Virus record (IMG/VR): IMGVR_UViG_3300025728_000001
Coordinates: 21,817 to 85,816 of that record
DNA length: 64,000 bases
Reading direction: 5' to 3' (one strand)
From: a virus
Each line of letters starts with the position of its first letter. Position 1 is the first letter of the stretch. The translations under genes and the position numbers were made by a program. Of the stretch, positions 7,297 through 15,469 are shown in pieces. The notes under the pieces were generated by a model that had not been told where the DNA came from, ran no database searches, and saw only the letters and a list, made by a program, of their open reading frames with translations.

Positions 7297-8037
7297 ATGC
7301 TTGAGGTAATAGGGACAATTCGAATGAAGCGCTTCGCGGCCAACACGGCGGGCCGGGATTTTGCTGTGGGCGATATCCACGGCCATTTCACCCGGCTGCA
7401 AAAGGCACTGGACGCGGTGGGGTTTGATCCGGAGCGCGACCGGCTATTCAGTGCGGGCGATCTGGTGGACCGTGGCCCGGAGTGTCGCGACGTTCTGGAG
7501 TGGCTGGCCAAGTCCTGGTTTCACCCGGTGCGCGGCAACCATGACGACTACGTGTGTCGCTTCGATACGTGCGATGTCGACAACTGGATCTATAACGGCG
7601 GCTCGTGGTTCGCGGGGCTGTCGCTGTTCGAACAGAAAGAGTTCGCCGTCCAGTTTGCCGAAATCCCTATCGCCATTGAGGTCGAGACAGCCGGCGGCCT
7701 GGTGGGGGTGGTTCACGCTGATTGTCCATTCCCGTCGTGGGATCGATTGCGCGATGAGCTGGAATCGCCGGAGAGCAAGAAGCGCCTGCGCCTGGTGCAC
7801 AACACCTGTATGTGGTCACGCAAGCGCGTAGAGGAAGGCGACACGACACCTGTGGAAGGCGTGCGGGCGCTGGTGGTCGGTCACAGCCCGCTACGGTCGC
7901 CGTTGGTGCTGGGTAACGTCCATCACATCGACACGGGCGGCTGGCGCAGTGACTGGGGGCATTTCACCCTGCTCGACTTGTCCACGCTGGCCACGTTCCC
8001 CGCGGCACTCCCAACGCTGCTGCCTGACTGGGAATAA
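7297..8037 (+). CDS. Lambda-type Ser/Thr protein phosphatase
   Basis: A protein of 246 residues (starts at 7258 and 7324 are alternatives; 7297 follows AAGGGCGG). It has the metallophosphoesterase motifs of the lambda phosphatase / PrpA group in order: GDIHGH (GDxHG), GDLVDRG (GDxVDRG), GNHD (GNHD/E), VVHADCPF, and VVGHSPL (GHTP). Also present is the INGGSWF-like segment (YNGGSWF) typical of lambda PP. Such enzymes use two metals (often Mn) to dephosphorylate proteins. Phage versions may alter host signalling. All metal ligands appear intact. Confidence 0.88.
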   Translation: MLEVIGTIRMKRFAANTAGRDFAVGDIHGHFTRLQKALDAVGFDPERDRLFSAGDLVDRGPECRDVLEWLAKSWFHPVRGNHDDYVCRFDTCDVDNWIYNGGSWFAGLSLFEQKEFAVQFAEIPIAIEVETAGGLVGVVHADCPFPSWDRLRDELESPESKKRLRLVHNTCMWSRKRVEEGDTTPVEGVRALVVGHSPLRSPLVLGNVHHIDTGGWRSDWGHFTLLDLSTLATFPAALPTLLPDWE

Positions 8038-8046
8038 CTACAAGGA

Positions 8047-8070
8047 GTTAAGGCGTTAAAACGTTAATGA
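8047..8070 (+). repeat. GTTA octad array upstream of 8174 gene
   Basis: Three perfect tandem 8-mers: GTTAAGGC, GTTAAAAC, GTTAATGA, followed by weaker CACATTAG. They lie between the phosphatase stop and the next gene, about 100 bases upstream of the next start, where an operator would be expected. Confidence 0.65.
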
Positions 8071-8130
8071 CACATTAGCGCTTTTATGTAATTATGCCGT
8101 CACTCCGCCAGAGATAAGGATTACCCCCCC

Positions 8131-8181
8131 ATGAACGATTACCCCGCAACGGCTCCCGGCCAGGAGCACGCAAATGGCTGA
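8131..8181 (+). CDS. Possible 16-aa leader peptide
   Basis: An ATG at 8131 opens a 16-codon frame (MNDYPATAPGQEHANG) whose stop overlaps the start of the next gene, and whose leader has CGCCAGAGATAAGGA. It may couple translation into the gene at 8174, which has its own good ribosome site. Weak evidence. Confidence 0.3.
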   Translation: MNDYPATAPGQEHANG

Positions 8182-8524
8182 ATACATGCACATTACCCGC
8201 GAGCTGCTGCAAGGGCTGTATGAGGATCTTGAGCGCGCCGTGCCCGAAATGCCGTCTTTGAAGTCTGACGCCGGCGCCCGTCGCAACTTGATTCGCCTCA
8301 TTCTGGCCCGCCAGCCGTCCGAGCATGTCCGCCCGATTCCGACCACTACGGAGGAACTGGCGGAACAAGCGAAAGCAACGGCCGAACGCCTGCGTCATGC
8401 CGAGCGTTTGTTGCACCGAAGCCTGCCGTTGATCGTCGAAGGTGGGCGCTATATCGAGGCCGGTTCGGTGACTGAATCGGTAGAACGGTTCCTGAAAACT
8501 GCATACCGTGGGGGTGAGGAATGA
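8174..8524 (+). CDS. Hypothetical helical 116-aa protein
   Basis: Begins MAEYMHITRELLQGLYEDLE; AGGAG lies seven bases before the start. It is mostly helical, with ELAEQAKATAERLRHAERLL suggesting a short coiled coil. It ends in an ATGA overlap with the next gene. Not recognised. Confidence 0.6.
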   Translation: MAEYMHITRELLQGLYEDLERAVPEMPSLKSDAGARRNLIRLILARQPSEHVRPIPTTTEELAEQAKATAERLRHAERLLHRSLPLIVEGGRYIEAGSVTESVERFLKTAYRGGEE

Positions 8525-9390
8525 GCACATCAAACGGACCAGTCCGCCACGACATCATGTTCAGCATGTCCGCCGCGAGCCATGAGCGCGTGAATCTGCT
8601 ACTGAGCCAGTGCGGCCACCAAAACCTCAATCTGTTGCTGGCGCGTGGTCTGGCGCTGGTGCAATGGGTTGAGGATCAGCAAGACCTTGGCCGCACCATT
8701 GGCGCCGTGATTTATGGCGATGAGGGGGTAGACGTCGCGGAACTGGAAGAGCGCCCGGAGCTGTTGAAGCCCCAGCCGCGGCCCCAGTCGCTGACGCAAC
8801 CCAAGGCCGTCACCCCTGCGCCAGAGCCTGAGCTGGCGCCGGTGGTGGAGCCAACCCCAGCCCCAAAGCCTGAGCCGGTGGCTACCCCTGCGCCGGTGAT
8901 CGATCCGGCCAAGCTGGTGGCGCGCCCAAAGACGCCGCCGCCGGTAACGCAGCCGAAATACCGCGCCCCAAGTGGCCGTGAGCAGGTATTGCGCGCCCAT
9001 ATCCCCAATGACCAAGGCCCGGTAAAGACTCATACGTGGGTGGCATGGCGCTGCAAGATGGATAAGCGCCTGCCGCCGATCCTCATTGGTGATGACCGTG
9101 CGCTACCGGGTGAGCTGAGCCTTGAGCACCTTCCAGAGCTTGAGCGCATGCTGGTGGACGCTCGCCACGCCACGCACTTCCAACTGACTAAAGAGAACTA
9201 CCTTGCCTATTACGCCTTCCAGCATGGCAATGGAAAGCGCGGCGGCTGGTGCTATGTCGAAGAAGACTCGATGCAGCTGCGCAAGGATGACCATTGCGAC
9301 AGCGGGATGTTTGCGATTTTCCCGGTGGTGATGGCGGTCGAGTACTTGCGCCGCCTGACCAATCCACGGGCGTCGGTGGCCAGCGCATGA
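8521..9390 (+). CDS. Two-domain protein with proline-rich linker
   Basis: A protein of 289 residues. A small N-terminal helical domain (about 1-80) is joined by a long Pro/Ala/Glu linker (about 85-155, repeated PAPEPE/PTPAPKPEP units) to a C-terminal domain (about 160-289; KYRAPSGREQVLRAHIPNDQ ... RGGWCYVEEDSMQLRKDD). The C-terminal part looks globular. Such architecture suits a tethering or adaptor protein. No family recognised. Confidence 0.6.
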   Translation: MSTSNGPVRHDIMFSMSAASHERVNLLLSQCGHQNLNLLLARGLALVQWVEDQQDLGRTIGAVIYGDEGVDVAELEERPELLKPQPRPQSLTQPKAVTPAPEPELAPVVEPTPAPKPEPVATPAPVIDPAKLVARPKTPPPVTQPKYRAPSGREQVLRAHIPNDQGPVKTHTWVAWRCKMDKRLPPILIGDDRALPGELSLEHLPELERMLVDARHATHFQLTKENYLAYYAFQHGNGKRGGWCYVEEDSMQLRKDDHCDSGMFAIFPVVMAVEYLRRLTNPRASVASA

Positions 9391-9737
9391 ACGGCCGCCT
9401 GCATTGCGCCTTTGAGGCGTTCGTGATCGATCAGCACAGTGCGCAGATGAAGGGCGCCGGGCACCAGTTCACCGAGGCGATGCGCCAGCACATGGTCAAA
9501 ATACTTGAGCATGGGCGTCCGTTTTACAGCTTTATCGAAGGTGGTGAGCAGTGGCCCGCGTTCGAAGCGGCTTGGAACCTTTCGCGTGAGGCGCTGGTGA
9601 TTACGTTGCCGGCGCGTGCTCTACCGATCCTGTACCAAGATCGTCCGATTTTCAGCATGAACGGCGAAGGCCGAAACGCGGCGCTGGATGAGGTCCGCAC
9701 CATTATCGAATCCGAGGGAGTGACCGTAAGTGGATAA
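9387..9737 (+). CDS. Hypothetical 116-aa protein
   Basis: Starts MNGRLHCAFEAFVIDQHSAQ with a four-base overlap with the previous gene. The C-terminus NAALDEVRTIIESEGVTVSG resembles the small 'AIEAAGGTV' tails of the proteins at 18249 and 19040. Function unknown. Confidence 0.55.
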   Translation: MNGRLHCAFEAFVIDQHSAQMKGAGHQFTEAMRQHMVKILEHGRPFYSFIEGGEQWPAFEAAWNLSREALVITLPARALPILYQDRPIFSMNGEGRNAALDEVRTIIESEGVTVSG

Positions 9738-10161
9738 CGTGAAGCGCTACACAGTTGAGAGCCGTCACCTGTTCCAACACCTTGAGCACCATCGTGTTGG
9801 CTCTGTCGAATCAGTGGTCGTGCATGCCGCCGACTTCGCCGCGGCCCTGGCCCGCGAGGCCGCGTTGCAGGAACAACTGGAGCCCAAGACAGTGCGCGAG
9901 CTTCTTGAGTGCAACATGCTCAAAAGTCTTCCCGAGAAGAAAATCAACGACGTGCTCAAGCAGTTGCACCGTGAGACCGTGGACCTGCGCCGCCACCTTC
10001 ATGAGGCCGCCACGTCGCTGGAAACGATCAGCAAGCAGGCCGGCCGCGATGAGTTCTTGAAGCACATGAGCCAGGTGTGTGGCTACGCTAACAGCCGCGC
10101 CACGGTGGCCCGTGCGTTCATGGATGCGCAACAAGTCGAAGGTGTAAGCGATGATCGTTGA
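9730..10161 (+). CDS. Hypothetical coiled-coil-like protein
   Basis: A protein of 143 residues using a GTG start that overlaps the previous stop. It is highly helical: AADFAAALAREAALQEQLEP and NDVLKQLHRETVDLRRHLHE have heptad-like spacing. Typical of phage early proteins that begin 'KRYxVESRxLxQHLEH'. Function unknown. Confidence 0.55.
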   Translation: MDNVKRYTVESRHLFQHLEHHRVGSVESVVVHAADFAAALAREAALQEQLEPKTVRELLECNMLKSLPEKKINDVLKQLHRETVDLRRHLHEAATSLETISKQAGRDEFLKHMSQVCGYANSRATVARAFMDAQQVEGVSDDR

Positions 10162-10840
10162 TGACGTAATGACCGACAAAATCACTCTGCACGGCCTCGG
10201 CTTCGTGCAGGTTCAGCTCCAGGGTAATCAGCGACTGCATGTCTGGCACCCTGAGTTGCCGCGCCGCGCGTGCTTCGAACACTCTGCGATCCACGACCAC
10301 CGCTTTAACTTCACTTCACGTGTGATTGTCGGAACGCAGATTAACCACACGTTCGAAGATGCTGCCAATGATGCTGGCGAATTCGTGCTCTACCTGCATG
10401 AGGGTGCGCGCACAGCTGGCGGTGGCCGCCCTTGGACGCCGGATGGTCGAGCAGACATGGTGCGCACTGAATCCTATGTGATCGAAGCGGGAAACGATTA
10501 CAACACCCTGGCCTATGAATTCCACCGCACTGAGCCAGCTGGTGATGGCCGAGTGGCCACGATAATGGCGAAACGCGGTGAGTACCCTGCCGGGGCGCAC
10601 TCTACCTGCCGTTTCGGCATCATGCCCGACACGGACTTCGACCGATTCCAGTGGTCGACCGCCAAGCTGTGGGAGGTGGTAGCTGACGTTTTGGCGGGGC
10701 AGGCGCTCGCAGCCCCTACACCGCCAGTTGCCCGGCCAACATTCGAACCATTCAAATTCAGCGATTCCCCTGATGGGTGTGCGGCCGAGGCTGTGTATCT
10801 GCGCCAGGTAGCAGCTGAGGACAAATTCAATGGGCAATAA
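10151..10840 (+). CDS. Cupin-like protein
   Basis: A protein of 229 residues. HSAIHDHRFNFTSRVIVG carries an HxH motif in a beta-strand context, followed about 100 residues later by AYEFHRTEP with another His; this resembles a cupin or cysteine-dioxygenase-like metal centre. A C-terminal extension (about 170-229) is helical. It overlaps the gene before and after. Metal binding is inferred; the substrate is unknown. Confidence 0.5.
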   Translation: MIVDDVMTDKITLHGLGFVQVQLQGNQRLHVWHPELPRRACFEHSAIHDHRFNFTSRVIVGTQINHTFEDAANDAGEFVLYLHEGARTAGGGRPWTPDGRADMVRTESYVIEAGNDYNTLAYEFHRTEPAGDGRVATIMAKRGEYPAGAHSTCRFGIMPDTDFDRFQWSTAKLWEVVADVLAGQALAAPTPPVARPTFEPFKFSDSPDGCAAEAVYLRQVAAEDKFNGQ

Positions 10841-11180
10841 CAAAACGATTGACGGCGTGCCGCGTGAGTTGCTGGAGCGCGTCCATTCCGAGCTTACCAG
10901 TGGTGCGGTAACCATCCGGACGGGTGCGGATGTGCGTGCACTTCTCGCCAAACAGCCAACTTGCGCAAAATCGCAAGTGGCGGATGGCGCGGTGACCGGA
11001 TGGCTATTGGTTTCGCACCCTGATAGCACAGAATGGGCGGTAGAGGCTGGGAGTAAACAGCACGACCGGGCCTTACGCGCTCACCATTTGACGATCCAGC
11101 CACTTTACACCCAAGCCGAACCACCGAGTCGCGACTATCCGCAAGGCGAATCCTTTTATCGCAACAAGGATGCAGACTGA
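10830..11180 (+). CDS. Hypothetical 116-aa protein
   Basis: Begins MGNNKTIDGVPRELLERVHS. A helical N-terminus (ELLERVHSELTSGAVTIRTG, then DVRALLAKQP) is followed by a strand-rich part (VTGWLLVSHPDSTEWAVEAG). The 'PxELLxR' plus 'LRALLAxP' pattern is common in phage early hypothetical proteins. Coupled to both neighbours. Function unknown. Confidence 0.55.
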   Translation: MGNNKTIDGVPRELLERVHSELTSGAVTIRTGADVRALLAKQPTCAKSQVADGAVTGWLLVSHPDSTEWAVEAGSKQHDRALRAHHLTIQPLYTQAEPPSRDYPQGESFYRNKDAD

Positions 11181-11362
11181 TGGGTAACGAACAGCTGCAA
11201 GTCTTGGCCCTGATCATGGCGAACAACGCCTACGTGCTGGGCATGCAGGCAGACAACGCCTACCGTGCCGCCCTCGGTGAATCGCCGGCGTGGAATTATT
11301 CAGACTTTAGCCGTCAAGCAGTAGAGCTTGAAGAACTGGCGAACCGAGCGAGGCACCTATGA
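11180..11362 (+). CDS. Small 60-aa helical protein
   Basis: Begins MGNEQLQVLALIMANNAYVL at the stop of the preceding gene and overlaps the following start by four bases. Probably two or three helices. Not recognised. Confidence 0.5.
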   Translation: MGNEQLQVLALIMANNAYVLGMQADNAYRAALGESPAWNYSDFSRQAVELEELANRARHL

Positions 11363-11979
11363 GCAATGGAATCAATGAGCGCGCGGCGCTGATAGTCCGT
11401 GATATTTGCGAGCACGAGCCTGACGATACGCCGGAGAGCGTGCATATCAGCGTCAAGGCGCTTGGGTTGGTTCTGGCGCAGCGCCTTACCGACTTCCAGG
11501 CCGATATCGACGCCGTTCTGGCGGACCACAATCGCCTGGTGCGTGAGCTGGACGTGCTGCTGAATGGCGAGGCTGGTGCAGCTGATCAGGCCAGCCTGTG
11601 CGATATCGTGGCCCAAGTGCGTATGGCGCGTAAGAAACCCGGTACCGGATCGCTTCAATTGCTGGCGCTGGTACCTGACCAAGTGGTTGGGCGCGTGCAT
11701 CACAATCCCGATCATCACGACCAGGTTCGGGCGGTGCTGAATAGCTGCGGCCGAGCGCTGCCAGATGGTGCGCCGATGTACGCCCGCCCCGCCGATACCG
11801 TAATGCGCTATGTCCGTGCGCCGTCCCGGAAAGATCCGAAGTACCACGAGGTTTGGCCAGAGATTGAGGGCGGCCCGGTGTTCGATGGCGTCACCTACTG
11901 CAATGACCTGTTTGCAGCGCTAAAGCGTTATAACGTCATAGTGGCGGAAACCCTGCCTGAGGGTGCAGTCGATGAGTAA
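11359..11979 (+). CDS. Hypothetical 206-aa protein
   Basis: Begins MSNGINERAALIVRDICEHE. It has a helical N-terminal half with a His-rich loop (VGRVHHNPDHHDQVRAVL) and a segment ADTVMRYVRAP. Its last 60 bases contain an octad repeat (11919-11942), and the C-terminus ALKRYNVIVAETLPEGAVDE is encoded there. Coupled to both neighbours. Function unknown. Confidence 0.55.
   Translation: MSNGINERAALIVRDICEHEPDDTPESVHISVKALGLVLAQRLTDFQADIDAVLADHNRLVRELDVLLNGEAGAADQASLCDIVAQVRMARKKPGTGSLQLLALVPDQVVGRVHHNPDHHDQVRAVLNSCGRALPDGAPMYARPADTVMRYVRAPSRKDPKYHEVWPEIEGGPVFDGVTYCNDLFAALKRYNVIVAETLPEGAVDE
11919..11942 (+). repeat. GTTA octad repeats in coding sequence
   Basis: Three tandem 8-mers: GCTAAAGC, GTTATAAC, GTCATAGT, upstream of the gene at 11972. 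Weaker than the intergenic arrays but with the same period and consensus. Confidence 0.45.
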
Positions 11980-12208
11980 GCAGAAGGAGGCCCAGTTGCA
12001 GCGGATCATAGACAAGATCGTTGCCGACACTGCCCTGGCCAAGAAGCTGGCCGTTGAGCTGTACGGTAAAGAGGCCAACCTGTTCGAAGAGTCGTCGAAT
12101 TTGTACGTGATGGACGGTGACAGCTACGACGGGCTGGCCCGCGAGCGGCAGAAGCATATCCGGATGACTGCCAACGGGGTCTGTTATATCAACGGAGGGG
12201 CGTGGTGA
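11972..12208 (+). CDS. Small 78-aa protein
   Basis: Begins MSKQKEAQLQRIIDKIVADT and overlaps the previous stop (ATGAGTAA). Helical N-terminus; the C-terminus ends GVCYINGGAW. It shares the end A base with the next start (TGATG). Not recognised. Confidence 0.5.
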   Translation: MSKQKEAQLQRIIDKIVADTALAKKLAVELYGKEANLFEESSNLYVMDGDSYDGLARERQKHIRMTANGVCYINGGAW

Positions 12209-12417
12209 TGAGCAACAAAGCGTCTGTAACCCGTATTCGCCATGCGCTGCTAGTGAGCCAGGAGATTACTGAGTCGCTGGCCACGCTTGAGGCCGGCATT
12301 AAGGCCGCGATAGGTAAGGCCAAAGACGAAGGGCTGCCGCAAGGGCTACTGTCTTCAATCTTGAGTGCTTATGCGCTCCAAGAGACACAGAGAATGCTGG
12401 GGAGTAGCGAAGCATGA
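12208..12417 (+). CDS. Small 69-aa helical protein
   Basis: Starts MSNKASVTRIRHALLVSQEI; the ATG at 12208 is chosen because GGAGGGG ends seven bases before it. Almost entirely helical. The stop overlaps the next start (ATGA). Not recognised. Confidence 0.5.
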   Translation: MSNKASVTRIRHALLVSQEITESLATLEAGIKAAIGKAKDEGLPQGLLSSILSAYALQETQRMLGSSEA

Positions 12418-13109
12418 GAATCGTCAACCGCAAGACCTTCCTGGCCATGCCGGTGGGTACGGTGTTCGCCAAGTACGACCCGAGCATTATTCGGGAGCCC
12501 ATGGTGAAGAGCGATTCAGTGGCCGTCGCTGGCGATCTTGTGGACTTTCGCTATATGAATCTGACTGATGAGGTGGATTGCAGCGGATCGTCTGAGCGTG
12601 ATCACATCATGTTTACCGCCGAGGAAGAGGGCGCGTCTTTCGCCCTGCACTTCAATACCGAGAGTCGTGACGGCCTGTATGACGCTGATCAGCTGTTCGC
12701 AGTGTGGGAGCGTGGCGACGTAGAGGGGTTGATTGCTCGCCTACAGTTGGCGCTGGCGGATGGGTACGCCACTGCCACGCCACCGCCTGCTGACTGCGTG
12801 AGTGATGAGAATGAGCGTCCTGTAGTGGTTAGCATCAGGGCGCCGAGTGACCTAGCTATCGGTGACTACGTGTTCGCCAGTCGTTGGGCTGACTGCTGCC
12901 CTGGCGACCCGTGGCACGTAGGGCATGTGTCTGAGGTGGGGGAAAACTATGTGGTCGTTGGCGACGTCTCCCAAAGGCGCTGGGGCAATGCCATGCGTAT
13001 CACCGAGGAACAAGGTCGCCGCATAGCTGCTGAGTACCCTGCAATGGAGGATGGTCCGGCGCTACCGTACAAGGCGATTGCCCGTGTGTTTGGCGTGCCT
13101 GCGGAATAG
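12414..13109 (+). CDS. Hypothetical 231-aa protein
   Basis: The N-terminal half (MRIVNRKTFLAMPVGTVFAK ... SSERDHIMFTAEEEGASFAL) is a beta-rich phage domain often starting with 'RxFLAMPxGTVFxxY'. The C-terminal half includes FASRWADCCPGDPWHVGHVS, which looks like a small beta-barrel. It ends the coupled run before an octad array. Function unknown. Confidence 0.6.
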   Translation: MRIVNRKTFLAMPVGTVFAKYDPSIIREPMVKSDSVAVAGDLVDFRYMNLTDEVDCSGSSERDHIMFTAEEEGASFALHFNTESRDGLYDADQLFAVWERGDVEGLIARLQLALADGYATATPPPADCVSDENERPVVVSIRAPSDLAIGDYVFASRWADCCPGDPWHVGHVSEVGENYVVVGDVSQRRWGNAMRITEEQGRRIAAEYPAMEDGPALPYKAIARVFGVPAE

Positions 13110-13195
13110 GGTAGCGTATACACCGCGACACCTTGGCCGCGACTGAGGATAATGCCGCGCCCAAACGCACCAGCGAAAGCCGTACCGTTTATAGC

Positions 13196-13227
13196 GTTAA
13201 TGAGTTATAACGTTAAGCAGTTAAATA
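13196..13227 (+). repeat. GTTA octad array upstream of a membrane-protein gene
   Basis: Four perfectly phased 8-mers: GTTAATGA, GTTATAAC, GTTAAGCA, GTTAAATA. GTTA falls every 8 bp exactly. The array ends 37 bases before the start at 13265, so it probably sits in or next to that gene's promoter. Confidence 0.7.
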
Positions 13228-13264
13228 TCAATCTTACGGAAGCCATACAGAGAGGCGTCATTTT

Positions 13265-13690
13265 ATGGATATCTACCAAACCCTTATGCTGTTCGGCCCT
13301 GGCCGCTTTGTCGCGCTTGTAAGCATTGTATTGGCAACATTTTGGGTGGGTATGGAGCTTTACAGCGTGGCCCGCCAGTTGGCGTGGAACTGGATCGACG
13401 AAACAAAACACCCGATACAGCGCAGCCGTGCTTTGCTGGCGATCCTGAAAGCCGTCGACAAGACGCGCATGCCCGCTTTAGAGGGATCCCTTGCCGTGCT
13501 CTGCCTGCTGATGCTTTGGCCGGTGGCGTGGATGGTGTGGATAGCGATGGCAATGATGCGCCGCGCTCGTGAAGCCCGCCGCTTGGAAAAGAAGAACTTG
13601 GCCGCCGCTGGCGCGCTGACTGTAGAGCGGACGCAAATGATTGAGCAGGATTTGCGCCGGGTTGAATCAAAAGAGCCTCTGCTGGGCTGA
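13265..13690 (+). CDS. Predicted two-segment membrane protein
   Basis: A protein of 141 residues with hydrophobic segments near 11-30 (GRFVALVSIVLATFWVGMEL) and near 77-98 (LAVLCLLMLWPVAWMVWIAM), separated by a basic/polar loop and followed by a basic helical tail. It is preceded by its own octad array and followed by a hairpin, so it is a single-gene unit. It could be a holin-type or inner-membrane accessory protein, but no specific family is recognised. Confidence 0.6.
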   Translation: MDIYQTLMLFGPGRFVALVSIVLATFWVGMELYSVARQLAWNWIDETKHPIQRSRALLAILKAVDKTRMPALEGSLAVLCLLMLWPVAWMVWIAMAMMRRAREARRLEKKNLAAAGALTVERTQMIEQDLRRVESKEPLLG

Positions 13691-13705
13691 CCGCTGCAAC
13701 CACGA

Positions 13706-13740
13706 ATGCCCGTCTGACCACTCGGTGTAAAGACGGGCAT
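13706..13740 (+). terminator. Hairpin after membrane-protein gene
   Basis: A perfect 10-bp stem (ATGCCCGTCT / AGACGGGCAT) with a 15-base loop. There is no T run, so it may be a weak terminator or an RNA-stability hairpin. Confidence 0.55.
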
Positions 13741-13800
13741 AGCTGGCGCCTGATATCGTTGAGGGAAGTGACACACCACAACCCAAGAGAACGGACCTCG

Positions 13801-14436
13801 ATGTCTAAAAAGCTGATTGCTTTAGCGCTATCCACTGGCCTTGGCCTGCTCGCCGGTATCCCAAGCGCCTCCGCTGGCGTGAGTCTGTTCAAGGACTACA
13901 CCTACGGCACTCCCATCGACAAATACACGCGATCCGCGGGCTATTACGACTGTTCGAATACCGAGCAGAAGGGGCGCTGCACCGACAATTTCAACTTTGT
14001 CGGGGAAAAGTTCACGGCGGTGCTGTACTTCCGCGAGGACAAGCTAGACACGGTTGCCCTGATTGCGCCCTACAAGCAGAGCCTGTACCCGAAAGTCTCC
14101 GCGGCACTGGATAAGTCGTTCAACATCATTTCAATGGAAAACGAGAAATCGTTTCTCGACATGGTGACGCTGCGCAACACGGCCACCCAAGAGGACTACG
14201 TGAAACAGTTCGTAGCCTTTGAGGGGGCGGCGCTTAAGGCTGGCGACCTGACCTATACCTACCTTGAGGTACCGGACACCGTGGGTTATGCGGATGTCGA
14301 CGCGATCATGCGGGCCTCACAGGAGGACGTGCGCCGTGCGGCGGTGCGGCTGGTGAGGGACACGGAATCGACTAGCCTGATCGTTAGGTTTGAGCTTCCG
14401 AATGTGAGCCACAAGCATGCCGACGAATCTTTCTGA
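13801..14436 (+). CDS. Predicted exported protein
   Basis: A protein of 211 residues with a clear Sec signal peptide: MSKK, a hydrophobic core LIALALSTGLGLLAG, and a likely cut after ASA (about residue 25). The mature part contains two nearby cysteines (YYDCSNTEQKGRC) that could form a periplasmic disulphide. Exported proteins in phage genomes may alter the cell envelope or block superinfection; here the function is unknown. Confidence 0.65.
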   Translation: MSKKLIALALSTGLGLLAGIPSASAGVSLFKDYTYGTPIDKYTRSAGYYDCSNTEQKGRCTDNFNFVGEKFTAVLYFREDKLDTVALIAPYKQSLYPKVSAALDKSFNIISMENEKSFLDMVTLRNTATQEDYVKQFVAFEGAALKAGDLTYTYLEVPDTVGYADVDAIMRASQEDVRRAAVRLVRDTESTSLIVRFELPNVSHKHADESF

Positions 14437-14458
14437 TTCGGGTAAGGAGGTCGCGTAA

Positions 14459-14674
14459 ATGGGTGCATACGTCAATGAAAGGGGCCGTATCCAGTGCGGC
14501 GACCATCAATTCTTTACCGGTGAATGCGTAGCGGTGTGGATGTCTGGCGAGTGGGTAGAAACCCGCATTGAGTTCGACCATGAGGCTCAGGCGTTTTACT
14601 CGGTTGATGGCCTAGACTTGATTGGCCAGGAAGTCCGGCGCCATCGTTCTGATGGTGATTACCGCTTGGATTGA
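14459..14674 (+). CDS. Small 71-aa protein, DUF5348-like
   Basis: Begins MGAYVNERGRIQCGDHQFFT after a perfect AAGGAGGT ribosome site. The pattern 'F-T-G-E-x-V-x-V-W-x-x-x-E-W-V-x-T-R-I-E' followed by 'Y-x-V-D-G-L' is that of the small beta proteins grouped as DUF5348; this match is by eye. Function unknown. Confidence 0.55.
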   Translation: MGAYVNERGRIQCGDHQFFTGECVAVWMSGEWVETRIEFDHEAQAFYSVDGLDLIGQEVRRHRSDGDYRLD

Positions 14675-14692
14675 TTCAAAGGAGCCCCCGCC

Positions 14693-14956
14693 ATGATGAA
14701 GCCATTCGCCCCTGTCGACCCGGCGACCCTGCAAGTGCGGTTAGAAATGGTCTTTGACCGCATCCTGCCGCTGATGGAAGAGGCGCAGGGGGAGAATCGC
14801 GCCATTTACTACGGGCAATTGTTGGGCCTTTTGGCGGGGCTGTTCCAGGCCGGGATCATCGGGCCTGATGATTTTGAGCTTCGACGGCTGGCGGTCCATG
14901 CCAACTACGCGCCTGGCTCGCTGGAGACTTACAACCCGTTTAAGCCTGACGCATAA
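14693..14956 (+). CDS. Hypothetical 87-aa protein
   Basis: Starts MMKPFAPVDPATLQVRLEMV after GGAGCCC; the second Met at 14696 is an equal start candidate. Predicted all-helical with YYGQLLGLLAGLFQAGIIGP in the middle. Not recognised. Confidence 0.55.
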   Translation: MMKPFAPVDPATLQVRLEMVFDRILPLMEEAQGENRAIYYGQLLGLLAGLFQAGIIGPDDFELRRLAVHANYAPGSLETYNPFKPDA

Positions 14957-14974
14957 ACCGAAAGGAGCCCCGCC

Positions 14975-15220
14975 ATGAGCGAACCCTATACCGCAAAAAT
15001 CACCATCGACATCAAGGCGGTCAGCGTCGAGCACGCTAACGAGATGTGGTTACAGGTCGTAAAGCTGATCGAAACCACATGTGCCAGCGGCAGTTGCGTT
15101 GTGCCCGGAAAAGGCGAGGCCAGCTTTACCGTGGTCGAGACGGGCAACCCGGACGCCGGATCGCTCCAGCGCGAACTGCACGACATGATGAACAAGGCCC
15201 TGCGCGGCGAGTTGGATTAG
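14975..15220 (+). CDS. Hypothetical 81-aa protein
   Basis: Begins MSEPYTAKITIDIKAVSVEH after AAAGGAGCC. It looks like a small alpha-beta sandwich (TAKITIDIKAV, then helix, then GEASFTVVET). Last gene of this run before a terminator. Not recognised. Confidence 0.55.
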   Translation: MSEPYTAKITIDIKAVSVEHANEMWLQVVKLIETTCASGSCVVPGKGEASFTVVETGNPDAGSLQRELHDMMNKALRGELD

Positions 15221-15334
15221 CCGCATGCGTTACACGTAAAGCCTGATACCATCACCGCTCGCTCTGCCTTTGTTGGCTGTGGTGATGTGTCCAGGGGGAT
15301 GGCCCTCGAAAACTTCCCCCTTGGATCGCTGTAG

Positions 15335-15370
15335 AAGCCCTGACGCTGTTGAAGCTGTCGGGGCTTTTTT
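15335..15370 (+). terminator. Intrinsic terminator
   Basis: The stem AAGCCCTGAC / GTCGGGGCTT (one mismatch) is followed by six T residues. It ends the 13.8-15.2 kb unit. Confidence 0.8.
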
Positions 15371-15388
15371 ATGTCTGTTTTTCAGATA

Positions 15389-15409
15389 AATACATAAAAA
15401 TGATGTATT
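15389..15409 (+). promoter_or_regulatory. AATACAT/ATGTATT inverted repeat, copy 1
   Basis: AATACAT and ATGTATT form 7-bp arms around seven bases. Eighteen of 21 bases match the element at 53672-53692. It lies about 60 bases before the gene at 15470, in the expected place for an operator overlapping a promoter. Confidence 0.5.
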
Positions 15410-15469
15410 GAGTTTTATGGCCGGTGTATAGTGGCGCCAAGCCAGAAATAGCCAGTCAGGTACACGGGT

